A stretch of DNA of 64,000 bases from Desulfobacter curvatus DSM 3379 (GTDB lineage Bacteria > Desulfobacterota > Desulfobacteria > Desulfobacterales > Desulfobacteraceae), in assembly GCF_000373985.1 (NCBI RefSeq), contig NZ_KB893057.1:66221-130220 (forward strand), read 5' to 3'. The stretch's first letter is position 1. Each line of letters begins with the position of its first letter. A program made the translations under genes and the position numbers. The notes beneath the pieces were generated by a model that had not been told where the DNA came from, did not search any database, and saw nothing but the letters and a program-made list of their open reading frames with translations. This document shows positions 52,183 to 61,812 of the stretch, piece after piece.

Positions 52183-52698
52183 ATGCAAATTCGTCATTAT
52201 CTGCCATCAATCTTGTTAATTTCTTTGATTTTTACATCCTTTATTTTTGTTTCAGGGTGCGGGCTTTTTCAAGGGTCGTCTGCTTCGGAACCGGTCCAGT
52301 CTCCCCAGTCGGGTGTTGCAAACAAACCTGTAGCTATTTACCATGATTTCGAGGATGTGTTGGTGCCCGAGGAGTTGACAATTATAAAAGACCGCACAGT
52401 TGTGGTCTCAACACCCGGGTTCAGATCCGGAATCCTCTCCCTTAGAGGGCGGGTGGAGTCCAACTCCCTTTATAACTTCTTTTCCATCAATATGGAAAAG
52501 GACAACTGGGAGGTCCTTTCCAGGATTAAAGGCCCGGAGACCACCATCATGGTATTTCAAAAGGCCACCCGATGTGCTGTGATTGCAATTCGTGAAGAAC
52601 AGATTTATACTTATGTTGAAATCGGAATAGCCCCGACTTTGCGCGCTGTATCCGAAACGCCCATAAGCAGTGGGACCTTGAATGACGGGACCTTTTGA
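52183..52698 (+). CDS. Lipoprotein of unknown function
   Basis: 171 aa. Lipoprotein signal with lipobox VSGC (Cys26) and GGAG ribosome site. The mature part has an acidic, beta-rich pattern (DRTVVVSTPGFRSGILSLRG, WEVLSRIKGPETTIMVFQK). Its stop shares one base with the coaBC ATG (TGATG). Similar small lipoproteins precede coaBC in related genomes in my memory, but I cannot name a family. Envelope location is sure, function not. Confidence 0.7.
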   Translation: MQIRHYLPSILLISLIFTSFIFVSGCGLFQGSSASEPVQSPQSGVANKPVAIYHDFEDVLVPEELTIIKDRTVVVSTPGFRSGILSLRGRVESNSLYNFFSINMEKDNWEVLSRIKGPETTIMVFQKATRCAVIAIREEQIYTYVEIGIAPTLRAVSETPISSGTLNDGTF

Positions 52699-53903
52699 TG
52701 ACATTGAATGGTAAACACATTTTTTTAGGTGTGACCGGCGGGATCGCTGCGTATAAATGCGTTGAATTGCTTCGGCTTTTTAAAAAGGCCGGAGCGGATG
52801 TGGTTGTGGGGATGACCCGGGCAGCCACCCGGTTCGTGGGCCCTGCCACCTTTGAGGTCCTCTCGGAAAATCCCGTGCTGCTTGACTTGTGGGAGGGGCC
52901 CGGCTCCGGGGTTTCCCACATTGAAGTGGCGTCAGCGTCGGATCTTGCCGTCATTGCACCGGCCACGGCCAACTTCATCGGCAAGTTGGCCCATGGCATT
53001 GCTGACGATGCGTTGACCACCACGATGCTGGCCATGACCTGTCCTGTTTTGATCTGTCCGTCCATGAATACGGACATGTACCAGAATATAAGGGTACAAA
53101 AAAATTTGGATCTGCTGGAAGAAACCGGCATTCACATTTTGGACCCGGATTCAGGGGCGCTGGCCTGTAAAACAACAGGCGCCGGCCGCCTGCCTGAACC
53201 CTGGTTTATTTTTGACCGGGCCTGTACATTTTTTTATAAGAATGATCTTAAAGGAAAAACCGTTTTAGTCTCTGCCGGTCCCACGGTTGAGCCCATTGAT
53301 CCTGTCCGTTTTATCAGCAACCACTCTTCGGGTAAAATGGGGTATGCCATTGCCGGGGCTGCGGAAAAAAGAGGGGCAAAGGTCATCCTTGTGTCCGGTC
53401 CTGTCAGCCTTGATCCGCCTGTTGGCGTGGCGTGTGTGTCTGTGGGGTCCTGCGACCAGATGTATGATGCCATGTTTGATCATCTGGACCAGGCCGATAT
53501 CATTATTAAAGTGGCGGCTGTGGGGGATTTTAAACCTGTTTCCGTTCAGGACCATAAAATTAAAAAAACCGTGGGACAGGATCAGGGACATATGACGCTT
53601 GAATTGGCCCAGAATAGGGATATTTTAAAGGCCATTGGGTTAAAAAAGAGAAAAAATCAGTACCTGGTGGGCTTTGCTGCCGAGACCCGCGATCTTGAAA
53701 CCTATGCGGTGGGCAAGATGGAGAAAAAGCACCTGGACATGATTGCGGCCAACATTGTGGGTAAAAGCGGTTCGGGCTTCAAGGCAGACACCAATAAAGT
53801 CAAACTGTTTACCCGGGACGGTCACGTGACGGATTTGCCTTTGATGCCAAAGGAAGAGGTGGCCCACGCCATTCTGGATGCTGTTGTCCAGGCGGTTTCT
53901 TAA
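52698..53903 (+). CDS. coaBC: Bifunctional phosphopantothenoylcysteine decarboxylase/synthetase
   Basis: Two steps of coenzyme A synthesis. 401 aa. CoaC part (1-190): FMN-binding LGVTGGIAAYK, catalytic-His region, PSMNTDMY substrate clamp and a Cys in ALACKTTGAGRL. CoaB part (190-401): GPTVEPIDPVRFISNHSSGKMG and AAVGDFKP with KIKK. ATG at 52698 overlaps the lipoprotein stop. Confidence 0.96.
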   Translation: MTLNGKHIFLGVTGGIAAYKCVELLRLFKKAGADVVVGMTRAATRFVGPATFEVLSENPVLLDLWEGPGSGVSHIEVASASDLAVIAPATANFIGKLAHGIADDALTTTMLAMTCPVLICPSMNTDMYQNIRVQKNLDLLEETGIHILDPDSGALACKTTGAGRLPEPWFIFDRACTFFYKNDLKGKTVLVSAGPTVEPIDPVRFISNHSSGKMGYAIAGAAEKRGAKVILVSGPVSLDPPVGVACVSVGSCDQMYDAMFDHLDQADIIIKVAAVGDFKPVSVQDHKIKKTVGQDQGHMTLELAQNRDILKAIGLKKRKNQYLVGFAAETRDLETYAVGKMEKKHLDMIAANIVGKSGSGFKADTNKVKLFTRDGHVTDLPLMPKEEVAHAILDAVVQAVS

Positions 53904-53907
53904 AGTC

Positions 53908-54504
53908 ATGGATGATTTTAAGGGTACGGCTGCCCAAAATTCAGACTGCGGTCATGGGGTTGTCCAGGCGCTCAATGCGTTAAGCCAGTTTCTGAAGCTT
54001 CAAAAGAGTTTGGGAAATCAATCCATGACCCTGGGGCCGGATGCCTTACATATCCTTGACACATGGGGAACGCCTTCGTGGCCGCCCCCGCCATTTGCGG
54101 CCCAGGGGCCAGAAGGTGCGCGGATCGTTTTGGTGGACAGTGAGGGCACCTTTTTTGAGGGGCCGTCCGGCAATCTTTTGGTAAAGATACTTGCAGCCAT
54201 GAATCTTACACCTTCAGATGTGTATATCTGCAATTGTGCAGACAACGCGTTGCTTTCGCATCATCTTCTGACGCACAAACCTGTTGCCGTGGTGGCATTA
54301 GGAGAACAAGCCTGCCGGATGATGAAAGGCACGGATGATCCCCTGACAAAAATTCGGGGGCATTTTTTTCAATGCCGCGGGGTACCGGTCATGGCCACCC
54401 ACCACCCGTCAATGCTTGTGAAAAACCCTGATTTGAAACGCCAGGCTTGGGACGATCTCAAACAGGTCATGGCCTGTGCCGGACTGGACCGCCATGATTC
54501 TTGA
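53908..54504 (+). CDS. Degenerate uracil-DNA glycosylase-like protein
   Basis: 198 aa from ATG at 53908. The C-terminal MATHHPSMLVKNPDLKRQAWDDLK and central EGPSGNLLVKIL resemble family 4 UDGs. However, the catalytic GEAPG motif is replaced by VDSEG, and the region that in UDG4 carries KCRPP and the Fe-S cysteines seems shortened (between CNCADNALLSHH and VAVVALGEQAC). It probably does not bind a normal 4Fe-4S cluster and may have lost glycosylase activity. Its end overlaps xerC. Confidence 0.65.
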   Translation: MDDFKGTAAQNSDCGHGVVQALNALSQFLKLQKSLGNQSMTLGPDALHILDTWGTPSWPPPPFAAQGPEGARIVLVDSEGTFFEGPSGNLLVKILAAMNLTPSDVYICNCADNALLSHHLLTHKPVAVVALGEQACRMMKGTDDPLTKIRGHFFQCRGVPVMATHHPSMLVKNPDLKRQAWDDLKQVMACAGLDRHDS

Positions 54505-55390
54505 CGACTATCTGATCACCCTGGAAGCCGAAAAAGGGTATTCCGCCCATACGCTTCGGGCTTATTTTACGGATTTAAAAAGCTTTATTCTTTTTTATCT
54601 GGATACCTGCAACTGCAAGGAAGAAAATTGGCAACAGGCCTTTGAAATAAGGGTTCAACAGGTGGACAAGATGATTGTGCGCAGATATCTTGCCGCCCAG
54701 ACCGCCTTGAAAAAAAGTAAAAAAACCCTTTCAAGGCGGCTGTCTGCCTTAAAATCTTTTTTTGATTACCTGGTTAGGGGCGGGGTGATCGGGTTGAATC
54801 CTGCGGATACCATCCCTTTTCCAAAACTTGAGAAAACCCTTCCCAAGGCCATGGGTATTGATGATATTTTCAGGCTGTTGAACACCATGAAAAATGATAC
54901 CTGGATGGATAAACGCAATCTTGCCATGTTTGAGACTTTTTATTCCACAGGTATGCGAATCGGTGAACTTCACATGCTTAATATCCAGGACATTGATTTT
55001 CATGCCGGGCTGATTCGGGTCCTGGGCAAGGGAAATAAATCGCGCATCATGCCTGTGGGCAGGCGCGCCCTTGATGCCGTTCAAGCCTATCGGGCCGATC
55101 TCAAGGAGAATTTTTCTGCCGTATTTCTAAATAAAGATTTTGGACGGCTCGGCAGACGTTCCATCCGGCGCATTCTTGATAAGGTGGTCATGGAGTGCGG
55201 CTTAGGCTTAAAAATATCACCCCACACCCTGCGGCATACCTTTGCCACTCATATGCTGGATTCCGGTGCGGATCTTCGGGGTATTCAGGAGATTCTAGGT
55301 CATGCCAGCCTGTCCACCACCCAGGTGTATACCCATGTGAGCATGGATCGCCTGATGGCGGTATACGACAAAGCCCATCCCCGACGGTAA
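54494..55390 (+). CDS. xerC: Tyrosine recombinase XerC-like
   Basis: 298 aa. N-terminal SAM-like core-binding domain (1-100) and catalytic domain with Arg in STGMRIGELHML, Lys in GKGNKSR, His-x-x-Arg in SPHTLRHTFATH, His in LGHASLSTTQ and Tyr in VYTHVSM. All catalytic residues are present. Acts with XerD on chromosome dimers at dif. Adjacent hslV-hslU is a known xerC/codV-hslVU order. The ATG at 54494 is preferred; an upstream GTG is possible. Confidence 0.9.
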   Translation: MILDDYLITLEAEKGYSAHTLRAYFTDLKSFILFYLDTCNCKEENWQQAFEIRVQQVDKMIVRRYLAAQTALKKSKKTLSRRLSALKSFFDYLVRGGVIGLNPADTIPFPKLEKTLPKAMGIDDIFRLLNTMKNDTWMDKRNLAMFETFYSTGMRIGELHMLNIQDIDFHAGLIRVLGKGNKSRIMPVGRRALDAVQAYRADLKENFSAVFLNKDFGRLGRRSIRRILDKVVMECGLGLKISPHTLRHTFATHMLDSGADLRGIQEILGHASLSTTQVYTHVSMDRLMAVYDKAHPRR

Positions 55391-55466
55391 ACATTTTATA
55401 AAATTAAAAACCCAGACTGTTGGCTGCATTTCAGCGGCGAACAGAATCAGGAGAATTGGATATTAT

Positions 55467-56015
55467 ATGGATAATGAACAATTTCACGGCACCACAATTC
55501 TTGCCATTAGAACCAGAGACATGGTAGTGGTTGCAGGTGACGGACAGGTGACGCTAGGGCATGTTGTAACAAAACATAAAGCCCGCAAGGTCAGGCGGAT
55601 TTATAACAATCGGATTATTACCGGATTTGCAGGCGCCACAGCCGATGCCCTGACCCTGGCCGAAAAGCTTGAGGAGAAATTGGATCAGTACAGTGGCAGC
55701 TTAACCCGGGCCTGTGTGGAGCTTGCCAGGGAGTGGCGCACGGACAAATATCTTCGCCGCCTTGAAGCCATGATGATTGCAGCGGATAAAGAAAACCTGT
55801 ATCTTCTATCAGGTAACGGGGATGTGATTGAACCCGATGAAGGTGTGATCAGCATCGGGTCCGGCAGCACCGCAGCCCAGGCCGCAGCCGTGGCTCTGAT
55901 TGAAAATACGGATCTTGCACCGGTGCAGATTGTGGAAAAAGCCATGAAAATTGCCGCAGATATCTGTATATATACCAATCACCATGTAACTATAGAAACC
56001 ATTGGAAATGATTGA
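55467..56015 (+). CDS. hslV: ATP-dependent protease subunit HslV
   Basis: Peptidase ring of the HslUV protease. 182 aa. Catalytic N-terminal Thr appears after removal of the propeptide (FHGTTILAIR, Thr9), Lys in KHKARKVRR, GFAGATADAL and the C-terminal ICIYTNHH typical. Directly followed by hslU with no gap. Confidence 0.97.
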   Translation: MDNEQFHGTTILAIRTRDMVVVAGDGQVTLGHVVTKHKARKVRRIYNNRIITGFAGATADALTLAEKLEEKLDQYSGSLTRACVELAREWRTDKYLRRLEAMMIAADKENLYLLSGNGDVIEPDEGVISIGSGSTAAQAAAVALIENTDLAPVQIVEKAMKIAADICIYTNHHVTIETIGND

Positions 56016-57377
56016 ATGAAGGATCTAAAACCCCACCAAATTGTAACGGAACTGGATAAGTACATTGTCGGCCAGAACGACGCCAAAAAATCAGTGGCTG
56101 TGGCTTTAAGAAATCGATGGCGGCGCCGACAGCTGGAACCGGATCTCCAGGATGAGATTGCACCTAAAAATATCATCCTCATCGGCCCCACAGGGGTTGG
56201 TAAAACCGAGATTGCCCGTCGTTTGGCCAATTTGACCGATTCCCCTTTTTACAAGGTGGAGGCTTCCAAATTCACCGAGGTTGGATATGTGGGCCGGGAC
56301 GTGGAATCCATGATCCGGGATCTGGTGGAGCTTACCGTAAACATGCTCAGGGGCCGTCAGCAAGAGGCTGTTCAGGAAAAGGCAGTCAAGATCGCCCGGG
56401 AGCGGGTGCTTGATATCCTTTTGCCTTCCCGGAAGGACAGTCCGGCATTCGGGCTTGATACGGGGGATGCGTCTGAAAAGCCAGATGAGAAGCCCTCCGA
56501 ACATACCCGGGAAAAGCTTGGTAAGATGCTTGATGACGGCAAGCTTGACGATCGTAAAATAGATATTGATGTCCAGGAAAAAAATATGCCCATGGTGGAA
56601 ATTTTTTCAAATGCCGGCATGGAGGAGATGGGTATCAATATGAAGGATATGCTTGGCAATTTCATGCCTAAAAATACCAAGAGCCGCAATGTAAAGGTCA
56701 AAGAGGCCCTTGCCCTGATTGCCCAGGAGGAGGCTGCCCATCTGGTTGATATGGAAGAGGTGAAAACCGATGCTATTACCATGGTGGAGCAGTCCGGTAT
56801 CATTTTTATCGACGAGATCGACAAGATTGCGGGCAAAGACAAGAGCCACGGACCTGAGGTGTCTAAAGAAGGCGTGCAAAGGGATCTTTTGCCCATTGTG
56901 GAAGGCAGTTCGGTGCCCACCAAATACGGTACCGTGAAAACAGATCATATCCTGTTCATTGCTTCGGGTGCTTTTCATGTGTCCAAACCCTCGGATCTTA
57001 TTCCGGAATTGCAAGGAAGGTTTCCCATTCGGGTGGAACTTTCCTCGTTGGGGGCATCTGAATTCGCCCGTATTCTCACCGAGCCTAAAAATGCCCTGGT
57101 GCTGCAGTATATTGCATTGCTGCGCACCGAAGGGGTTCATTTAAGCTTTACCCAGGGGGCGGTGGAGAAAATTGCCCAGATTGCCGTTGAGGTGAATGCA
57201 TCCATGGAAAATATCGGTGCAAGGCGGCTGCATACGCTCATGGAACGGTTACTTGAAGAAATTTTATTTGATGCGCCGGATGTCGAGGAGACCCGCATCA
57301 ACATTGATTCTGATTTTGTTGAAAAGCAGTTGTCAGATATTGCCAGGAACCAAGACTTAAGCAGGTATATCCTATGA
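56016..57377 (+). CDS. hslU: ATP-dependent protease ATPase subunit HslU
   Basis: AAA+ unfoldase ring of HslUV, 453 aa. Walker A GPTGVGKTE, pore loop GYVGRD, an intermediate I-domain (about 110-240), Walker B IFIDEIDKIAG, and the C-terminal DLSRYIL tail that opens HslV. ATG begins right after the hslV stop. It overlaps argB by 4 bases, so the protease pair is tied to the arginine cluster. Confidence 0.97.
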   Translation: MKDLKPHQIVTELDKYIVGQNDAKKSVAVALRNRWRRRQLEPDLQDEIAPKNIILIGPTGVGKTEIARRLANLTDSPFYKVEASKFTEVGYVGRDVESMIRDLVELTVNMLRGRQQEAVQEKAVKIARERVLDILLPSRKDSPAFGLDTGDASEKPDEKPSEHTREKLGKMLDDGKLDDRKIDIDVQEKNMPMVEIFSNAGMEEMGINMKDMLGNFMPKNTKSRNVKVKEALALIAQEEAAHLVDMEEVKTDAITMVEQSGIIFIDEIDKIAGKDKSHGPEVSKEGVQRDLLPIVEGSSVPTKYGTVKTDHILFIASGAFHVSKPSDLIPELQGRFPIRVELSSLGASEFARILTEPKNALVLQYIALLRTEGVHLSFTQGAVEKIAQIAVEVNASMENIGARRLHTLMERLLEEILFDAPDVEETRINIDSDFVEKQLSDIARNQDLSRYIL

Positions 57378-58258
57378 AAAATACTGTTGCAGACATATTG
57401 ATAGAGGCTTTGCCGTATATCCGGAAATTTTCCGGAAAAACCGTGGTGATCAAGTATGGTGGACACGCCATGGTGGATGAAGATTTGAAAACCAATTTCT
57501 CCAAGGACATCTGCCTGCTTAAAACCATTGGGGTTAATCCGGTGGTGGTCCATGGCGGTGGTCCCCAAATTAATGAGGTACTCAAAACCATGGGGATTAC
57601 CTCCACTTTTATCAAGGGCATGCGCTACACGGACGATGCGACCATGGATGTGGTGGAAATGGTTCTGGGCGGCAAAGTGAACAAGGATGTGGTGTCCCGG
57701 ATCAACTTGGAAGGCGGAAGGGCCGTGGGCCTTTCGGGCAAGGATGCCGGACTGATTCTGGCCGAAAAAATGACCATTTATCACCAGGAAGATGAAAGCA
57801 AGCCGCCTGAGATTATTGATCCGGGTATGGTGGGGGATGTGTCCAGTGTAAATCCTGAAATTATTCATACGTTGAGCACTAAGGGTTTTATCCCCATTAT
57901 TGCGCCGGTGGGGGTGGGCAGTAAAGGCGAAACCTATAATATTAATGCGGATGTTGTGGCGGCAAGGATTGCCAGTGCCTTGAATGCCGAGCGCCTTATT
58001 CTCGTTACGGATGTGGACGGGGTTCTGGATAGTGACAAGGCACTTATCTCATCGGTGAACGAACCCCAGGCCCGGGAGATGATCCGGGATAACCGGATTT
58101 CAGGGGGCATGATTCCAAAGGTGGAATGCGGACTTTCCGCCTTGAACGCCGGCGTTAAAAAAGCCCATATCATTAACGGGAAAATTGCCCATGCTGTGCT
58201 GCTTGAGCTGTTTACGGATTCAGGTATCGGCACTCAGTTATTTGCAGGTGACATTTAA
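57374..58258 (+). CDS. argB: Acetylglutamate kinase
   Basis: Phosphorylates N-acetylglutamate in arginine synthesis. 294 aa; KYGGHAMVD, HGGGPQIN, and the GMIPKVECGLSAL region are typical. The N-terminal helix (residues 1-20) is of the length seen in arginine-sensitive hexameric enzymes, so feedback control is possible. First of argB-argD-argF-argH. Confidence 0.95.
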   Translation: MKNTVADILIEALPYIRKFSGKTVVIKYGGHAMVDEDLKTNFSKDICLLKTIGVNPVVVHGGGPQINEVLKTMGITSTFIKGMRYTDDATMDVVEMVLGGKVNKDVVSRINLEGGRAVGLSGKDAGLILAEKMTIYHQEDESKPPEIIDPGMVGDVSSVNPEIIHTLSTKGFIPIIAPVGVGSKGETYNINADVVAARIASALNAERLILVTDVDGVLDSDKALISSVNEPQAREMIRDNRISGGMIPKVECGLSALNAGVKKAHIINGKIAHAVLLELFTDSGIGTQLFAGDI

Positions 58259-58275
58259 AGATAAGGAAATATAAA

Positions 58276-59472
58276 ATGAGCATTGAACTTACCCAGGATC
58301 ATGTGTTTCAGACCTATGCTCGCCAGGGTCGGCCCTTTGTCAAAGGAGAGGGCTGCAAACTTTATGACGATCAGGGCAAAATATATACCGATTTTCTGGC
58401 CGGCATTGCCGTATGCAACCTGGGGCATTGCCACCCGGACATTACCGCAGCCATTTCTGCCCAGGCCGGCACGCTGGTGCATGTGTCCAATCTGTTTTAC
58501 ACAATGCCCCAGGCTGAGCTTGCAAGGGCTTTGACGGAAAAATCCTTTGCTGACCGCATCTTTTTTGCCAATTCAGGGGCTGAAGCCAACGAGGCTGCCA
58601 TTAAACTTGCCAGGCGGTTTTTCCAGGCAAAGGGGGAGACCGACAGGTTTAAGATTGTGACTATGCAGCAAAGTTTTCACGGTCGGACCATGGCCACTTT
58701 GTCCGCCACGGGCCAGGACAAAATCAAAAAAGGGTTTTATCCCTTGCTGGATGGGTTTGTCCATGTGCCCTTTAATGATATTGAGGCATTAAAAGCGGCT
58801 CTTGATGATACGGTGTGTGCGGTAATGATGGAACCCGTGCAGGGGGAGGGCGGTGTTATTCCTTCCGACCCCAAATATATCAAAGCCGTAAGGCAGCTTT
58901 GCACGGATACCGGCACCCTGTTGATTTTTGATGAAATTCAGACCGGCATGGGCCGCTGTGGAACATTATTCGCCCATGAATCCTATGGTGTAACACCCGA
59001 CATCATGACCCTTGCCAAAGCGCTGGCCAATGGGGTTCCCATCGGTGCCATGCTGGCCACCGAAGAGGCAGCATCGGGCTTTGAAATGGGCAGCCACGGG
59101 TCAACCTTTGGCGGTACCCCCCTTGCGACGGCCGCGGCCCTTGAGGTGGTTCGGTTAATATCTGAAGATGGTTTTCTGGCATCGGTGTGCGAAAAAAGCG
59201 CCTATTTTCTGGCGCAGCTGAATGGTTTAAAAGAAAAGCATAAAAAAGTGGTGGATGTCAGGGGAAAGGGGTTGCTTATTGGTATGGAACTTGATGTTTC
59301 CAAAGGGAAAACCGCTTCAGAGTATATGGCTGAGTGTTTCAAAAAAGGCTTTATTATTAATGCGATTCAAGATAAAATTCTTAGATTTGCACCACCCTTG
59401 ATTATAGGGACCGCCGAAATTAATCAGCTGGTTGCCGTACTGGATAACCTGCTTGCAGGAGAAGACCATTGA
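58276..59472 (+). CDS. argD: Acetylornithine aminotransferase
   Basis: PLP enzyme, 398 aa. FANSGAEANEAAIKLAR, FDEIQTGMGRCG with PLP Asp, and TLAKALANGVPIGAM with the Schiff-base Lys. Converts N-acetylglutamate semialdehyde to N-acetylornithine. Stop overlaps the argF TTG start. Confidence 0.95.
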   Translation: MSIELTQDHVFQTYARQGRPFVKGEGCKLYDDQGKIYTDFLAGIAVCNLGHCHPDITAAISAQAGTLVHVSNLFYTMPQAELARALTEKSFADRIFFANSGAEANEAAIKLARRFFQAKGETDRFKIVTMQQSFHGRTMATLSATGQDKIKKGFYPLLDGFVHVPFNDIEALKAALDDTVCAVMMEPVQGEGGVIPSDPKYIKAVRQLCTDTGTLLIFDEIQTGMGRCGTLFAHESYGVTPDIMTLAKALANGVPIGAMLATEEAASGFEMGSHGSTFGGTPLATAAALEVVRLISEDGFLASVCEKSAYFLAQLNGLKEKHKKVVDVRGKGLLIGMELDVSKGKTASEYMAECFKKGFIINAIQDKILRFAPPLIIGTAEINQLVAVLDNLLAGEDH

Positions 59473-60383
59473 AGAAGGATTTACTGTGTTTACTGGACCT
59501 TGAACCCCAGGATTTTACGACCCTGTTTGAAAGGGCCTTAAGCTTGAAGGCGCGTTACAAAAAAGGTATTTTTGACGCCCTTTTGGCCGGCAAAACCCTG
59601 GGCCTTATTTTTGATAAGAAATCTACCCGGACCCGCATTGCATTTGAGACCGCCATGATTCAGCTTGGCGGACACTCCATATATATGAGTACCCAGGATA
59701 CCCAGATATCCCGAAATGAGCCGGCAAAGGATACGGCCCGGGTTCTATCCCGGTATATTGATTGTCTGGCCATGAGAACTTTTGACCATGCATTGGTGGA
59801 AGAATTTGCCCAAAGTTCTACGATTCCGGTGATCAATGCACTGACGGACGCCTTTCATCCCTGCCAAATTTTAAGCGATATCATGACCGTGATTGAACAT
59901 AAAGGCGGGTATGAAAACGTCAGGATCGCCTGGGTCGGTGATGGTAATAACGTGGCCAATTCATGGGTCAATGCTGCGGCCGTACTGGGACTGGAGTTGA
60001 TCGTGGCCTGTCCGGACGACCACCATATCAAGCCCGAGATCATATCCGCTTCCGGGGCAGACACAAAGAAAAATATTGTGTTCACCAATGATCCCAAAGA
60101 GGCTGTTAAAGGTGCCGATGTTGTGTATACCGATGTGTGGGCCAGCATGGGTGAAGAAGATCAGCTTGAAGGCCGGCTTAATGCATTCGAGGGATTCCAG
60201 GTTAATGAAGAACTGCTCAGCGGTGCCAAGGACGACTGTCTGGTACTTCACTGCCTGCCTGCCCACAGGGGGGAGGAGATCTCCGAATCTGTCCTTGAAG
60301 CACAAAATGCGGCATTCTGGGATCAGGCGGAAAACAAACGGCATATGCATAAAGCCATTTTAGAGCGCTTGATTCTATCATAA
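59469..60383 (+). CDS. argF: Ornithine carbamoyltransferase
   Basis: 304 aa. Carbamoyl-phosphate motif KKSTRTRIAFE, HPCQ motif FHPCQILSD, and ornithine-site HCLPAHRGEE. It seems to start with TTG (59469) inside the argD stop (TTGA). Makes citrulline for ArgG, which is not in this window. Confidence 0.94.
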   Translation: MKKDLLCLLDLEPQDFTTLFERALSLKARYKKGIFDALLAGKTLGLIFDKKSTRTRIAFETAMIQLGGHSIYMSTQDTQISRNEPAKDTARVLSRYIDCLAMRTFDHALVEEFAQSSTIPVINALTDAFHPCQILSDIMTVIEHKGGYENVRIAWVGDGNNVANSWVNAAAVLGLELIVACPDDHHIKPEIISASGADTKKNIVFTNDPKEAVKGADVVYTDVWASMGEEDQLEGRLNAFEGFQVNEELLSGAKDDCLVLHCLPAHRGEEISESVLEAQNAAFWDQAENKRHMHKAILERLILS

Positions 60384-60432
60384 CGGTCTTGGCGCCTAAT
60401 GAAAAAAAGGAACTACATAGGAAGAAAAGATA

Positions 60433-61812
60433 ATGAGTAAAAAACTATGGGGCGGCCGGTTTGTCGAATCCACAGATAAATTGATGGAGGCGTTTAACGC
60501 ATCCATAGACGTGGATAAACGCCTCTATGAGAGCGATATAAAAGGAAGTCAGGCCCACCTTGAAATGATGGAAAAGCAGGGGATTATCTCATCCGAAGAT
60601 GCTGAAATTCTGGTCCAGGGCCTGGATACGGTGAAGACCCGGATTGATAACAATGAGATGGCATTCACCGACGCCCTGGAAGACATTCACATGCACGTGG
60701 AGGAAAATTTAGGGGATGTCTGCGGCGCTGTGGCCAAGAAACTTCATACGGGAAGAAGCCGTAATGATCAGGTGGCACTGGATGTGCGTATTTATCTTAG
60801 GGAAGAGACCTTAAACCTGATCCGGATGCTCAAAGATTTCCAGGCCGCTCTGGTGACCCTTGCCGATGCCAACAAAAAGACGGTGATGCCCGGATATACC
60901 CATATGCAAAGGGCTCAGCCCGTATTGTTCGCCCATCACATGCTGGCATATTATCAGATGTTCAAGCGGGATATGGAACGTTTGGAAGATTCCATGACGC
61001 GTCTGGATGTGATGCCCCTTGGGTCGGCTGCACTGGCCGGCACCGGTTTCCCCATTGACCGGGAATATACCTGCCAGGTTTTAGGCTTTTCCCGGGTATC
61101 GGAAAACTCCATGGACGCGGTGTCTGATCGTGATTTTATCATGGAATTCATTTCCCATGCGTCCATTTGCATGATTCATCTGTCCCGGTTGTCCGAGGAA
61201 CTGATTTTATGGTCCACCTCGGAATTTGCATTTATTACCATTTCAGATGCCTTTACCACAGGTTCTTCCATCATGCCCCAGAAAAAAAACCCGGATGCAT
61301 GCGAACTTGTCAGGGGTAAAACAGGGCGTGTGGTGGGCAATCTCATGGCCATTTTAACCGTCATGAAATCGTTGCCCATGGCCTATAACAAGGATATGCA
61401 GGAAGATAAGGAACCATTATTTGATACCGTTGATACCTTAAAAATATGCCTGGATGTCTATACCCGCATGTTTTCTCATATTGATATTCACAAGGATCGG
61501 ATGCGCGCGGCCTGTATGACGGGGTTTTTAAATGCAACGGATTTTGCCGATTACCTGGTTAACAAAGGAGTTGCCTTTAGAACCGCCCATGGTATTGCCG
61601 GAAAAGCCGTAAATTTTGCCCTGGATCAAGGAAAGGAATTGGACGGTTTAAGTTTTGAAGAGATGCGTTCCTTCAGTGATCTCATTGAAAAGGATGTTTA
61701 TGACTTCATCAGCCTGGAGGCCATGGTGGCCCGGCGCAACTCTTATGGCGGAACAGGATTTGATAACGTCGCCGCGGCTGTAGATGTGGCAAAAAAGGAG
61801 CTTGGCCTTTGA
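60433..61812 (+). CDS. argH: Argininosuccinate lyase
   Basis: Releases arginine and fumarate. 459 aa; HTGRSRNDQVALD, TTGSSIMPQKKNPD fumarase-family signature with the mobile catalytic Ser loop. Starts 49 bases after argF; the expected argG between them is absent. The stop overlaps a TTG start of the lipoprotein. Confidence 0.96.
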   Translation: MSKKLWGGRFVESTDKLMEAFNASIDVDKRLYESDIKGSQAHLEMMEKQGIISSEDAEILVQGLDTVKTRIDNNEMAFTDALEDIHMHVEENLGDVCGAVAKKLHTGRSRNDQVALDVRIYLREETLNLIRMLKDFQAALVTLADANKKTVMPGYTHMQRAQPVLFAHHMLAYYQMFKRDMERLEDSMTRLDVMPLGSAALAGTGFPIDREYTCQVLGFSRVSENSMDAVSDRDFIMEFISHASICMIHLSRLSEELILWSTSEFAFITISDAFTTGSSIMPQKKNPDACELVRGKTGRVVGNLMAILTVMKSLPMAYNKDMQEDKEPLFDTVDTLKICLDVYTRMFSHIDIHKDRMRAACMTGFLNATDFADYLVNKGVAFRTAHGIAGKAVNFALDQGKELDGLSFEEMRSFSDLIEKDVYDFISLEAMVARRNSYGGTGFDNVAAAVDVAKKELGL

